Assembly (NCBI GenBank): GCA_949751835.1
Contig: CATKHK010000063.1
Span: 1-64,000, forward strand
Length of the DNA stretch: 64,000 nucleotides
Direction of reading: 5' to 3'
Source: Blepharisma japonicum
Lineage: Eukaryota > Ciliophora > Heterotrichea > Heterotrichida > Blepharismidae
Shown: in pieces, positions 46,463 through 56,056 of the stretch
Layout of the letters: each line of letters begins with the position of its first letter
How positions within the stretch are numbered: the first letter of the stretch is position 1
Translations under genes and position numbers: made by a program
The notes under the pieces: model-generated
What the model saw: only the letters and a program-made list of their open reading frames with translations
Databases searched by the model: none
Told to the model about the DNA's origin: nothing

Positions 46463-47890
46463 TTATAAAATTTTATTGTCCGATGCTAAACTTTTGTTCA
46501 AAATTTCTACTGGGGTTGACGCTTTTAATACTAAATTGCTTTTAAAAGATGCACTTTTTTCTAAAGGATGGTTTATTTTAGAGTTGTTTTCAAAGCAGCT
46601 GTGGCGTCTTTGCTTTACTACATCTTTAACAGCAATTTCAAATTTTATAAAAAGCTGAGCTTGTAAATTTGAAAGAGAAGCAGTTTTCCTCATAGCAGGA
46701 TTAATATTTGGGAAATATCTTTTAAATCATTCACATCCAAGAGCTTCCTTTGCATTGGGCCTCATTTTAGGTTGAGATCTCGAAAGAAACAAAATAGTAT
46801 CTATAGCTTGTCTTGAAATGTTTTTCCAAGTTTCTTTAGGAAATAATATAGAGCAATCTCTATTTCTAATTAAAGTTTCCCTTTGTGTCTTACCTGAAAA
46901 AGGTGCTCTCCCAGATAAAAGTATATACAAAACTACGCCAGCACTAAAAATATCAGCTTTCGACCCATAAGGTCTTCTTTTAAGTATTTCTGGCGCTACA
47001 TATCCAGGGGATCCACAACTTTGTGTAAGTTCAGCATTTATAAAACTTGAAAGCCCGAAATCACTGAGTTTTATTTTAAAGTCATTATTATCAGCCACGA
47101 ATAAAATGTTTTCTAGCTTGATATCTCTATGAACTACATTTTTTGTTTGCAAATATTCCAACACTTTTAGTAGATTTCTCATCAATTTAGCAGCATTTTC
47201 TTCAGTAAAAGGGCCTTTATTTAAAATTCTATGAAGTAAATCACCACCTTGGGCATAGTCAAGAACCAAATGGATATGGTGTTCAGATTCATATATGCCA
47301 TGAAGTTTGGTTATGCTTGGATGATCCAGGATTCTTAAAATCTCTATTTCATTTACTAATAATAGAAAATTTTTTTTGGATTGTATTAGAGCTTTTTCTA
47401 TTGATTTTATAGCGTAGTCTTGAGATGTTTCTACATGCGTAGCTAGATAAACCTGAGCAAAAGTTCCTGCTCCTAAAACTTTTTTAAAATCATAGTCATT
47501 TTTTATGTCAGTCATAATCCCAATTTTTGATAAACAAGTAAGCCAGTTGTCAAGATCTTCTGGGATTTTGGTGTAAAAGTGACGAAATAATGTGCCTTGA
47601 GTAACCCTGAAACCGTATTTTTTGCCGCAGCTGCCTTCCTCAATGAATGGCTCTATGACCTTCCACTTTAGCGATGAAGCCTTTGCAAATGGCTGACTAT
47701 CAGTTTTGGCTCTTAAAATGGAAAAATTTGATAGACAGTAATATCGTTCTTTAAACTTATTTTCAGGTGTCAGTTCTGTCAAAAATCCCTTTATAAGTAT
47801 TTTTGACTTAGCAATATAGTTTGAATTTGATAAATCACTTCAAAAATCAAGACTTTCTTGTTGGTCAAGCAAAGCAAATGCAGATATCAT
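46463..47890 (-). CDS. PH-domain CAMK-type protein kinase, paralog 2
   Basis: 475 residues from ATG 47890 to TAA 46463-46465. Trp-TGA codons at about 47840 and at 46727-46729 join the pieces; the start at 47890 is preferred over the Met at 47782 because it keeps the N-terminus aligned with paralog 1. PH-like region to about residue 155 ('FYTKIPEDLDNWLTCLSK'), then a full kinase domain: 'LGAGTFAQVYLA', Lys in 'YAIKSIEKA', 'VHRDIKLEN', 'DFGLSSF', 'GSPGYVAPEILK'. The C-terminal tail ('MRKTASLSNLQAQLF') has R-x-x-S sites that could be phosphorylated. Same architecture as 43312-44652, implying a local duplication now quite diverged. Confidence 0.87.
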
Positions 47891-48341
47891 TTTATTAATT
47901 TTTTTTATTAGAATGTTTGATTAAAAAAACATCATCTTAAGTCATATTATAAAGAGCTAAGATACTTGAATTTAAAAATTTTGATATAGAGAAAAATATT
48001 TTAGAAAGATTTAAAATTAAAATATAGCTTCATTATCATCCGAGAATCATGCTTATAGTTATAGCTAATATATAATGGATTAAATATATACGTCGAGCTT
48101 ATTTGATTAATATTGATAATCTCTTGTCGATCAAATAGATATGAAATAAATGGGAAAAAGAAATAATCAAATTATTGATAAATTCCTTCTAGATTTGACA
48201 TAAGCCTCAATCTCGGCATATAAATAATAAAATAATATTTTTAAATTATCATAAATATTTCAACAACTATAGCTAATTCGTTTTCTTCCATTTACTATCT
48301 CTTTAAGAATTTTATCTTTAATCTTTAATTATATTAATAAA
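47891..48341. other. Divergent promoter region
   Basis: 450 bp between kinase paralog 2 and the Pam18 gene; nothing else seen. Confidence 0.4.
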
Positions 48342-48674
48342 ATGTCAAAATATGCTTTATTAGCTGGAATGGGATTAATTTTTCTTTCAGCAACAGGCAA
48401 ATTCTTAATCCGAGGTGTTCGACAATATAAAATGAACAGAGCTGCAGGGACTCCTTTTGATTCTTCAAAAATCAAGACATATATGGGCGGATTCAGTACT
48501 CCAATGACAAGAAGAGAAGCAGCCTTAATTTTAGGAATCAGAGAAAGAAGCTCAGAAGACATCGTACTACAAGCACACAAACGACTTATGATGCTAAACC
48601 ACCCAGATAGTGGAGGCTCAACGTACATGGCTATGAAAATCAATGAAGCTAAAGATTTATTAACATTGAAGTAA
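48342..48674 (+). CDS. Pam18/Tim14-like J-protein of the mitochondrial import motor
   Basis: 110 residues. An N-terminal membrane segment (about residues 5-23) is followed by 'YKMNRAAGTPFD', 'YMGGFSTPMTRREAALILGI' and a J-domain end with the HPD motif (87-89, 'LNHPDSGGS'). This is the layout of Pam18/Tim14, which sits in the inner mitochondrial membrane and stimulates the ATPase of mitochondrial Hsp70 during protein import; 'F..(P)M(T/S)..EA..ILG' is the family signature. Length is normal. The next gene starts 24 bp downstream on the same strand. Confidence 0.92.
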   Translation: MSKYALLAGMGLIFLSATGKFLIRGVRQYKMNRAAGTPFDSSKIKTYMGGFSTPMTRREAALILGIRERSSEDIVLQAHKRLMMLNHPDSGGSTYMAMKINEAKDLLTLK

Positions 48675-48698
48675 TTTTCCCATTAAATAAAATTTACT

Positions 48699-49256
48699 AT
48701 GGCAAATATTCCTTATTTTGCAGCCCCTTTATGCATTCCAATTCGCAAAAAATTAGTTGATGCACAAACAGAGCTTTATAGGTCCCAGAAAAAGCTTTTA
48801 TATGAAGAGCCTCCAATAGTTATTCCTTATTATAAGAGTTTTATATCAAGAAAAAGCATTGAATTTTTTTTTGAAAATGTATTGAGACCAATGGAGTTAT
48901 TTACCGATATAGAGACTTACAAAAAGAAAGAAGCATTTTACCACCTTTATCATATTAAAGAGTATATGAACATTGTCGTAAAAGCACTAATTATCGGTGT
49001 AGGAGCTTATTTTTCAATCTCAGTAGACCCTGAATGGATTTCGAAATATAAGCTTATTTTTATTCCGTATTTTCCTGTTAAAGAGCTTTCAAAAAGACTT
49101 ACGATAATAACAGTTACAGGATTTCTTTGTACTGAGTCTTATAGATTGGTGCCATGGATAATTTGTTTGTGGTATCCACAAATTCTTGCCGACTTACAGA
49201 TTGGAAGCGATTTTGAGCTAGGATATTGGACTCAGAAATTTGTTAAAGGAATTTAA
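48699..49256 (+). CDS. Unknown membrane-associated protein, 185 residues
   Basis: ATG 48699 to TAA 49254-49256, no Trp-TGA needed. N-terminal half is amphipathic and basic; two or three hydrophobic segments appear in the second half ('IVVKALIIGVGAYFSI', 'LTIITVTGFLCT', 'LVPWIICLWYPQIL'). No family recognised. It follows Pam18 by 24 bp, which may hint at a mitochondrial protein, but ciliate neighbours are rarely functionally linked. Good reading frame, function unknown. Confidence 0.7.
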   Translation: MANIPYFAAPLCIPIRKKLVDAQTELYRSQKKLLYEEPPIVIPYYKSFISRKSIEFFFENVLRPMELFTDIETYKKKEAFYHLYHIKEYMNIVVKALIIGVGAYFSISVDPEWISKYKLIFIPYFPVKELSKRLTIITVTGFLCTESYRLVPWIICLWYPQILADLQIGSDFELGYWTQKFVKGI

Positions 49257-49271
49257 AGTTAAAATTGCAAA

Positions 49272-51260
49272 TTAATTTTTTTTGTCTAATACTGCGATTA
49301 TAGCTGTTAAGACTTCTTCTAGACTTATGCAAACTTTGGAAGAGTCTATATATGGCTGGATTTCTACTACACTACTAGTTAATTCCCTAGTATTGAAAGT
49401 TTGAAATCCATTTAATTCTTGTTTCAACTTATTCACCATTCTTTTCAGCTCACTTGGCTTTTTAGAGTCCTCATTTCTAGCTGAAGCAGGTTTTGATTTG
49501 ATAAATGAAGCCATTTTGAAAAATTTTTGAATTATTTGGCAAGCTTGTGAAGTTTTTTCAGCAGAAAGTCTAAAACTTTGATCTTGAGGTGGTGGGCTAT
49601 CAGCTATAGATCTAAGTTCTGGGGAATGGCGCTCTATTCTTGACTTAATTCTACTTATATCAATCTCTCTTTGTTTTACTTGCAATTGGCTACCTTTGAC
49701 GACATTTTTTAATATTTCTATTTGCTGCTCTTTTTCTTGGAGCTCTTTTATATTTTTTTCCATTTGTTTTGTAAAGTTTTTGTTCTGATCATTTTCAAAT
49801 TCGTTTACTTTTACCTGCAATTTTTCGGCTTGAGTTTGATATTGCAAAGCGAGCTTTTTATATTTTATTGCGTTTGTGTCTTTTTTAGAGATCTCATCAC
49901 GTAATACTTGAATTGTATTTGCATATTTTTTAGATAAATCTTTTTCGCTTTTAATAGTATTTTCCAAATCAAAACATTTCTGTTTTAAATTTTTATATTT
50001 TTCTTTGAGTTCTGAAAATGATTTTTCTAGCTGATTTTTAATCGCATGTTCTGCTACAAGTTTATCATTAATTTTTTTGGTTTTTGACTCTGAGCTCATT
50101 AGTTTTGCTTGAACATTATTTGCTACGCTATCTAATTGATTCATATCTGATCTTAATGAGTATAATTGGCTTTTTAAATTTTCATTATGCTGATAAATTG
50201 CTTCTATTTTCTTTTTCCCAATCTCTGAAGCCTCAAGTTCCTGCCTTTTAAGCAAATCTATTAACTCTTTTTGTCCTTTAACCTGATTAATCAAGGGATT
50301 AGTAATTTTTTCTAATTCTTTAATTTTAAGGTCCAATTTTTTCTTTTGGTCTCTTAAGCTATTGATAATTTCATCAGGATTTTGTGTGGAATAATTTTTA
50401 TCTGGCTTTGTTTCAATTCTATTGATTATATCTGTCTTTATATTGTTTATCATATTAACCCCCATATCGACTTTCCCTTTATAAAACTCGTTGAGAGCAC
50501 TATTTATCCTTTCTAAAGCTACCCTTAAAAAATCGCAAGTTTCTTGAGTGTAGCCCTGCAAAGCCCCTGACAAGCTTGAAAAACTTTCTTGACTTTTTTG
50601 ATAATTAATCATATATTCCTGTAAACTATTTTCCAGTTCTTCAACATTTGCTGCTTTTACTTGCAAATCATAAGATTTTAGCGTCAAATCTGAAAAATCA
50701 CTATTTAATTTTTCTAATTTCTCGGTCAAATCTTTATTAATTTCACTCATTTTTTCTATAACTTCTGATAGCTGTTTCACATCATCTCGCGCATCTTCTG
50801 TATCTTTGGTTTTTTGTTTTACTTGATTTTTTAAATGCTCTATCTCTTCTGATATTGCCTCGTTTAATATTTCTAGCTGTTCTTTTTCATTGGCCCAGTT
50901 CTGAGATTCTTTGAAGTATTTTTCTTGAAAATCCATTAATTTTTCTTCTAGTAAAGAATTTTCTGATTGAAGGTCGATGATTATTTGTTTCTTATTAGGA
51001 GAATGATTAGGGGAGACATTTTCTAATGGCTTGCTTTTTAATTGAAGTTTGAGAGTTTCGATTTATTTATTTAAATCTGATATAATGTCATCTCTCGATT
51101 TTAGCTGCATAACGACTTCATCTTTGAAATCTGAAGTCTGTTCTTGAAGCGTTTCCAAGATTCTTTTTCGAGCATTAATACGATCATTTATTGAGTTCAA
51201 AACTTCAGTAGGATCTTTTATAGGTCGTGCTTGCTTTGACTTAGATCTTCCATGACTCAT
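49272..51260 (-). CDS. Long coiled-coil protein with an internal TAA
   Basis: Two parts in one frame: 51260-51063 ('MSHGRSKSKQARPIKDPTEV', 65 codons) and onward to TAA 49272-49274 (the second part has a Met at 50936). Only TAA 51063-51065 separates them; the sequence reads 'IISDLNK-stop-IETLKLQL', and a Gln would continue the heptad pattern perfectly. No mini-intron spans the stop. The whole would be 662 residues, nearly all coiled coil, with a Pro-rich break ('SPPPQDQ') before a C-terminal helical end. Possible explanations: a point mutation CAA to TAA, readthrough, or two genes with an internal start. Likely cytoskeletal. No specific family recognised. Confidence 0.6.
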
Positions 51261-51459
51261 TTGCTTAATAAAATAGAGAGAATAAAATAAAAGTAATGAC
51301 CATTTTAGTTAAATTTTTTAAGTGCATTGCTATTAAATGCAATTTTGATTAGAAATTAGAATTCCCTTATTAATATATTTTGCTTTAATATCCCTTAATG
51401 TTAATCATATCTATATATTTTGGATGTGGAAATAACTCATCCATTGTAGTAATATTAAT

Positions 51460-51777
51460 ATGGCTGACTTTGACGAGCCTCTCTGTGGATGTCTACAAGA
51501 TATGTTCAGTTGTCTCATTGTATTCTGTGTTCCTTGCGGCAATATTTGCATACAGGCTTATGCAGTTGACAAGGCAACACAATCTGGAATGGTAGTTCCT
51601 TTCCTTTGGCCTTTATTAACCTGCTGTATAGGAGCAGCTGTTAACCGTGGCCAAATAAGGCAGAAATACCACCTCGAAGGGTCTTTTATTATGGACTGTC
51701 TATTGTCATGGCTTTGTGGCTGCTGTACCACAACTCAAGAATACCGTGAAGTTATGAATAGAGAAAGACCTAAATAA
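51460..51777 (+). CDS. PLAC8-family cysteine-rich protein
   Basis: 105 residues. 'EPLCGCLQDMFSCLIVFCVP', 'YAVDKATQSG', 'LTCCIGAAVNRGQIRQKY' and 'CLLSWLCGCCTTTQEYREV' follow the PLAC8 (DUF614) pattern: two Cys-rich hydrophobic segments and the terminal 'CxxxQExRE'-type motif. Family members in plants and fungi (FCR/PCR, cornifelin) influence metal levels and cell size at membranes. The length is typical. ATG 51460 chosen because it directly precedes the first conserved Cys block; an upstream frame at 51398 is out of register. Confidence 0.88.
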   Translation: MADFDEPLCGCLQDMFSCLIVFCVPCGNICIQAYAVDKATQSGMVVPFLWPLLTCCIGAAVNRGQIRQKYHLEGSFIMDCLLSWLCGCCTTTQEYREVMNRERPK

Positions 51778-51842
51778 AAGCTAATCTTAACTAATTTACT
51801 AAAATTCCAACTCTTATTCGAAATTATTTTACATATATAATA

Positions 51843-52082
51843 ATGGGTGATAACTTTAGATCTGGGCCTCAAAAATATAAAAACTCAAGGAAAAGAGAGC
51901 AAACTGAAAAGACACCATGGTGGGAAAAATTGCAAACTGAATTAAATAATCGATGGAAAACTCTAGAAAATGATCCTTCAGTAGAAATTTATAATGAGCC
52001 TGCATTACCTCAAGCACGAACGACAAACATTAACTTTTTCGAAGAAATGAATAGATTGTGTGAAATAAACAAAAATAGCTAG
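51843..52082 (+). CDS. Small polar protein, 79 residues, unknown
   Basis: Basic N-terminus ('SGPQKYKNSRKREQTEK'), Trp-rich centre ('PWWEKLQTELNNRW'), TAG stop at 52080-52082. No family recognised. Its stop codon is immediately followed, without a spare base, by the stop of the opposite-strand gene at 52083. Confidence 0.65.
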   Translation: MGDNFRSGPQKYKNSRKREQTEKTPWWEKLQTELNNRWKTLENDPSVEIYNEPALPQARTTNINFFEEMNRLCEINKNS

Positions 52083-52742
52083 TTAATTATTTTTTATATA
52101 TTGTGGAGCATGAGTGTAATCTGCTGCAACTTTAACTGTGTATTTCCCGTCTTTTAGTTCTGAAATGGTTATTGCACAATGCCCTTCATGAACTATTCGA
52201 AAAGTCGAGTTTTTCATGTGTCCAGTTATTGCTTCAAGCCCAAAAAAGTGAGTGACTATTATAATCACGTCTTCTTCTAAAGAATTTATATGGTTAATAA
52301 AGCTAGAATTTGTTCTTGATTCCATAGATTCGTAAGTTTCTGGAAAAGTTGGCTTTGGAGTTAGAGTTTCTGTATATTGAACATTATATTTATTTGAGAA
52401 CCATTCAGTAGAATAAGTGAGTTCTGTCGGTGCTGATGAAAAGTGAATTGGATTCAAAAAATCCCCAAACCCTCAGTCTATAATTAATGGTGTATTAAAT
52501 TGTAAGGACAAAGGGATCGCAGTTTGTATGCAGCCCAGATAAGGCGATGTAATAATTTTTACTGATTTTCCTGTTGGGATGAGATGGGATAATAATTGAG
52601 ATGATCTCTGAGATTGAAGGATTCCTAGCTCAGTTAGTGCTGGATCACCTCGGATAGGATATTCTGGACGAAATCGGGGATGGACGCTTTCTGCTAGCTG
52701 CCCATGCTGTAGAATAAAAATTACTTTGCCCTGGTAATCCAT
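52083..52742 (-). CDS. Histidine-phosphatase-fold protein, probable pseudoenzyme
   Basis: 219 residues with a Trp-TGA at 52473-52475. The fold is that of the phosphoglycerate-mutase/UBASH3 type: 'VIFILQHGQ' (strand plus catalytic motif), 'LTELGILQSQR', 'IITSPYLGCIQTA', and 'IIIVTHFFGLEAITG' with His165. The usual RHG motif is QHG (Gln12-His13-Gly14) and the second conserved Arg of 'SPxxR(C)xQTA' is Gly70. His13 and His165 remain. Losing both phosphate-binding arginines usually abolishes catalysis, so a binding or regulatory role is more likely. The loss is not due to a frameshift. Spacing to the converging neighbour is 0 bp. Confidence 0.75.
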
Positions 52743-52789
52743 TTTAAGAAATCAGATAGATTAAGTTAGTATAATTTGGCATTAATTTC

Positions 52790-53689
52790 TTATAAGTCAG
52801 CTTTAATTTTTGTGTTTTCAATAAATTCATAGACATATTTCAGCTCTGTTTCTATGTCTTCTATTGATTCGTCTCGGTTTTGAGTTTCATTTATATTTTT
52901 TCCCAACTGATGCTGTAAGGTCTGTATATGTTGCTTATGCTTTTTAATTCTATATAAATTTTACTCAGCTTTCAAATAATTTGTTTCGTTTATTAGGGCT
53001 TCTTCTTCAACTTTTACATTATTTCATTTTTCAATATAATATTTCAGCCTATTTTTTTCATTTTTTAATTTTGGCCCAATTTCTGAGTTTTGTTTTTCAA
53101 TATCTTCTAAAGCAGAATCTCGACTTGCTCCTATAATTAATGAAGCAAATTCCTGAGCTTCCTTTTTAGATAAATGAACTCCGCTTCTGTTATCTAAAAT
53201 TTTATCCAAAACACTTTTATGGTTATGAATAAAAGTTACATCTTTTATTTTGAAATTTGAATTATTTTCTCTGATCAATATGTTTAAATTATTTGAAGAC
53301 TCAGAATGCTTATTTTTGATGTGTTTTGTGATAATTTTGATTATTCTGTTTGCGTAATTTATTTTTTCTTGGACATCAAGCAGAGATATATCAGTAAGAT
53401 TTCATAATAAATGCTCTGAAAGCATATATTTCAATAACGAATTAAGCAAATTTGTGATTTCTTCAAGAGTAGAAGATGCTGAAATTTCGATCGGAAAAAA
53501 GGAAAAAAAAATTTTGTTATTCGGGGATGCTATTTCTGATGATTTATAAAATGATGGGGAATTTTTAAATTGAAACTGTGTAGATCTTGGAGTTGGAGTT
53601 GTTGAAGTTGTTGATATGATTGTAGAACGATCACTTCGAGCTTGCAGCGAGATATCAGAATTTTTAGACATTTTAAACCATAAACTCAT
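52790..53689 (-). CDS. Helical protein of unknown function with a 15-nt intron
   Basis: ATG 53689 to TAA 52790-52792, Trp-TGA at 53402-53404 and 53024-53026. A 15-nt intron (52950-52964, GTAAAATTTATATAG on the minus strand) links 'NETNYLKAE' to 'IKKHKQHIQTLQHQLG'; without it a TAA would end the frame. About 294 residues: a Ser/Thr-rich start, then largely alpha-helical with a coiled coil at the C-terminus. No family recognised. The intron fit makes the gene model convincing. Confidence 0.7.
52950..52964 (-). other. 15-nt intron
   Basis: GTAAAATTTATATAG on the minus strand; removes an in-frame TAA and restores a 60-codon continuation. Confidence 0.85.
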
Positions 53690-54030
53690 ATTCGGAAAAA
53701 ATCAAATTTTTCTGTGTGGCTAAGGTGAAATATGGAGGTAAAAAAAAGAAATAGGAAGACAGTTGTGATATGTAGCAGGGTTTTTAATAATTGATCAATA
53801 TTTGCTGCTGTTCAAGGTATCTTAATATAAGCAAGTATTGATAGATAGTTTTAATTATTTTTGTATTACAAAATTATGTGAGGGTTTTCTTATCATAATT
53901 TTTCTAGTTTACTCACATTATTTTGATTAGTAAGTATAATCTTTATTGTTTAATTCTTTTAAACTTATTATCTGTACTTTGATTTTAAAATTAGAGATAA
54001 ACTATGATAATTAAAAATTTACATATTAAA
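53690..54030. other. AT-rich intergenic
   Basis: 340 bp between two minus-strand genes; no feature seen. Confidence 0.4.
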
Positions 54031-55710
54031 TTAATGACCCCCGCCTGTTCCGCTATTATTTCTCTCAATTTCGTCAGAAGTTTCATTATTCTTTCCACCT
54101 GTTGAATCTTTTTGAGAATCTTCAGAATCCGAATAAATACCATACAAATCATAGGAAGATATAATAATTTCTTCAGGATTTATAGATTCACTCTCAGATT
54201 TAACAGAGTTTTCATTAGTGATTTTAGTAAGCTTTGATGATAATTCTGAATATTTAACCGGATAAGAAATTTCTTTATGCCTAAAATCTTGGAAATCTTC
54301 AAATTTTTGGTATTTCTCGGGTTTTGGCGTTGGCTCTGTCATTATTATATTCGAAATGTTATTTAAATCTTCTTCTGGAGGAAGTTGTAAAGGACCTTGA
54401 GGGATATTTCCAGTTTGCAATCTTTTTTCGGTGTTTTGCTTTGAATTTCTCATATTTGATGATGAGCGGAGTCTGCTTTGTTTTTGCGAATTGCTATCAA
54501 AGCCTGCTATATGTGGAGTTTTTGCTCGTTTGCTTCTAAAGGATGTATCCATTTTTCTGCTACTTCTTATAGATTTTTTGGTAGCAGCCATATCATTTTT
54601 ATAATTCTTTTCAAATGAAGCTTTTATGTGATTGTATAGAGGGCATTCATGAGGGATAAAATGCCTAGCTAAGTCAATAGCTTTTTTGTGCCAGTTTTTG
54701 CCTTCTTTTCCTCTTAATTGAGATTTTTCGACTCCAGCTAGAAATCTTATTTCAGTGGCTAAGCAGAAATGGCTTACCATAAGCAGAAAGATTTTATCAA
54801 ACATTAAATCTCTGGTTAGCTCAGACTGAATTCCATAATTTGATTTTAAGTCAAAAAGCGTAATTTTATGCAAATTCATCACATCTTCAATATTATACGT
54901 ATAAATTCAGTCATTATGATGATGCACCCCTAGCACATTTCTCAGCTCAATTTTCGGAGGTTTTGAGCTATTTTTTTTTCCTGTGTTTTTTTCCTTCAAT
55001 TTTTCATCGAGGAATTCCAAAATCGGTAATGATTTTATGACTGATTCATGGAAATTCTTATAATGGGGACTTTCAAATAATTTATATTGAGGATGCTCTA
55101 ATACTCTTGACCTGAACCTTGACGAGCTGATTATTTTTCTATGCCTTTGCAAATGATCTATGCATGCATTCAAACAGTCATTAATTATAGCATGGCTTTT
55201 CTTAACAGCCAATTTTGCATGATTCAAAGCCGCTTCATGCTTATTTAATTGCGATAAAACTGCACAGAGCTGTATATGGGCTCGGCATTCATACTTTGCC
55301 TTTTTAAGCTTGCTTGCAAGAGTATTTGATTTATTTTTGTCTGTAGTGACTAAGAATTTTGACTTTATGTTGTAAAGGCAGCCATCGAGATATGACGCAC
55401 AATCGTCGAGAAGTCCAAGCCTAATAAACAGTTACTTTTGAAAGCATAGTGCCGAGTTGTGTATTGTCAGTAAAATAAAATCTGGGTCTACAAAGCCGCC
55501 TTGGGTAGTTATCGCTTCTAAAAGTTCTTCACTTTGAGATAAAGCATTCAAGGCATTTTCAAATTCCTCTTTTTCTATGAAATAAATAGCAGCGCTTGAG
55601 TAGTCTGTCAATAGTTTTGGGATATCGCCTAAGTTATAAATACCTTCGGAAACAATGTTTTCATAATCGCTATCCATATTATTTTGTTTATTTCGCCCTA
55701 AAAAATCCAA
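54031..55710 (-). CDS. Helical repeat (TPR-like) protein with a 15-nt intron
   Basis: ATG 55710 to TAA 54031-54033, about 554 residues after removing intron 55421-55435 (GTAACTGTTTATTAG) and reading TGA 54907-54909 as Trp. The N-terminal 250 residues resemble degenerate TPR helices ('LTDYSSAAIYFIEKEEFENA', 'LLTIHNSALCFQKLG', 'AHIQLCAVLSQLNKHEAALN', 'HAKLAVKKSHAII'). A central part has conserved-looking 'LFDLKSNYGIQSELTRDLMF' and 'VSHFCLATEIRFL'; the last 200 residues are basic, then acidic and Gly/Ser rich. I recognise no named family. It diverges from the kinesin gene, sharing a 350-bp promoter region. Confidence 0.65.
55421..55435 (-). other. 15-nt intron
   Basis: GTAACTGTTTATTAG on the minus strand; its removal bypasses the TAA at 55432-55434 and joins 'ALCFQK' to 'LGLLDDC'. 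Confidence 0.88.
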
Positions 55711-56056
55711 GATTTCATTATTTTTGAATTATAAAAAGAAGGGGAGGCATAAGACTCTTTTAGAAGAAATATGAAAAATATATTATAATTTATTAGATCG
55801 CAATATAAAAATTTTTCAGTTAAAATTTCCTAATACTTAAATCTTATCCTCTTATAATTTCTCAATAATTCAAATCCACTATTTCCCCAAATTTTCTCCC
55901 AAACCAATTTTCTCTCCTTTATCATATATCTATCTTTCCCCGCTACAAAATTCCCCTGAAACCCTTATTAATACTTTTCCCCTAGCAAACACATCTATCC
56001 TTATTGATTAAAAAGCAGTTAATCTCTATTCATATTTAAATTAAAAAGCATCGTTA
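55711..56056. promoter_or_regulatory. Shared divergent promoter region
   Basis: 346 bp between two divergent genes. A pyrimidine-rich stretch (55890-55990, mostly C and T on the plus strand) precedes the kinesin; no specific site recognised. Confidence 0.3.
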
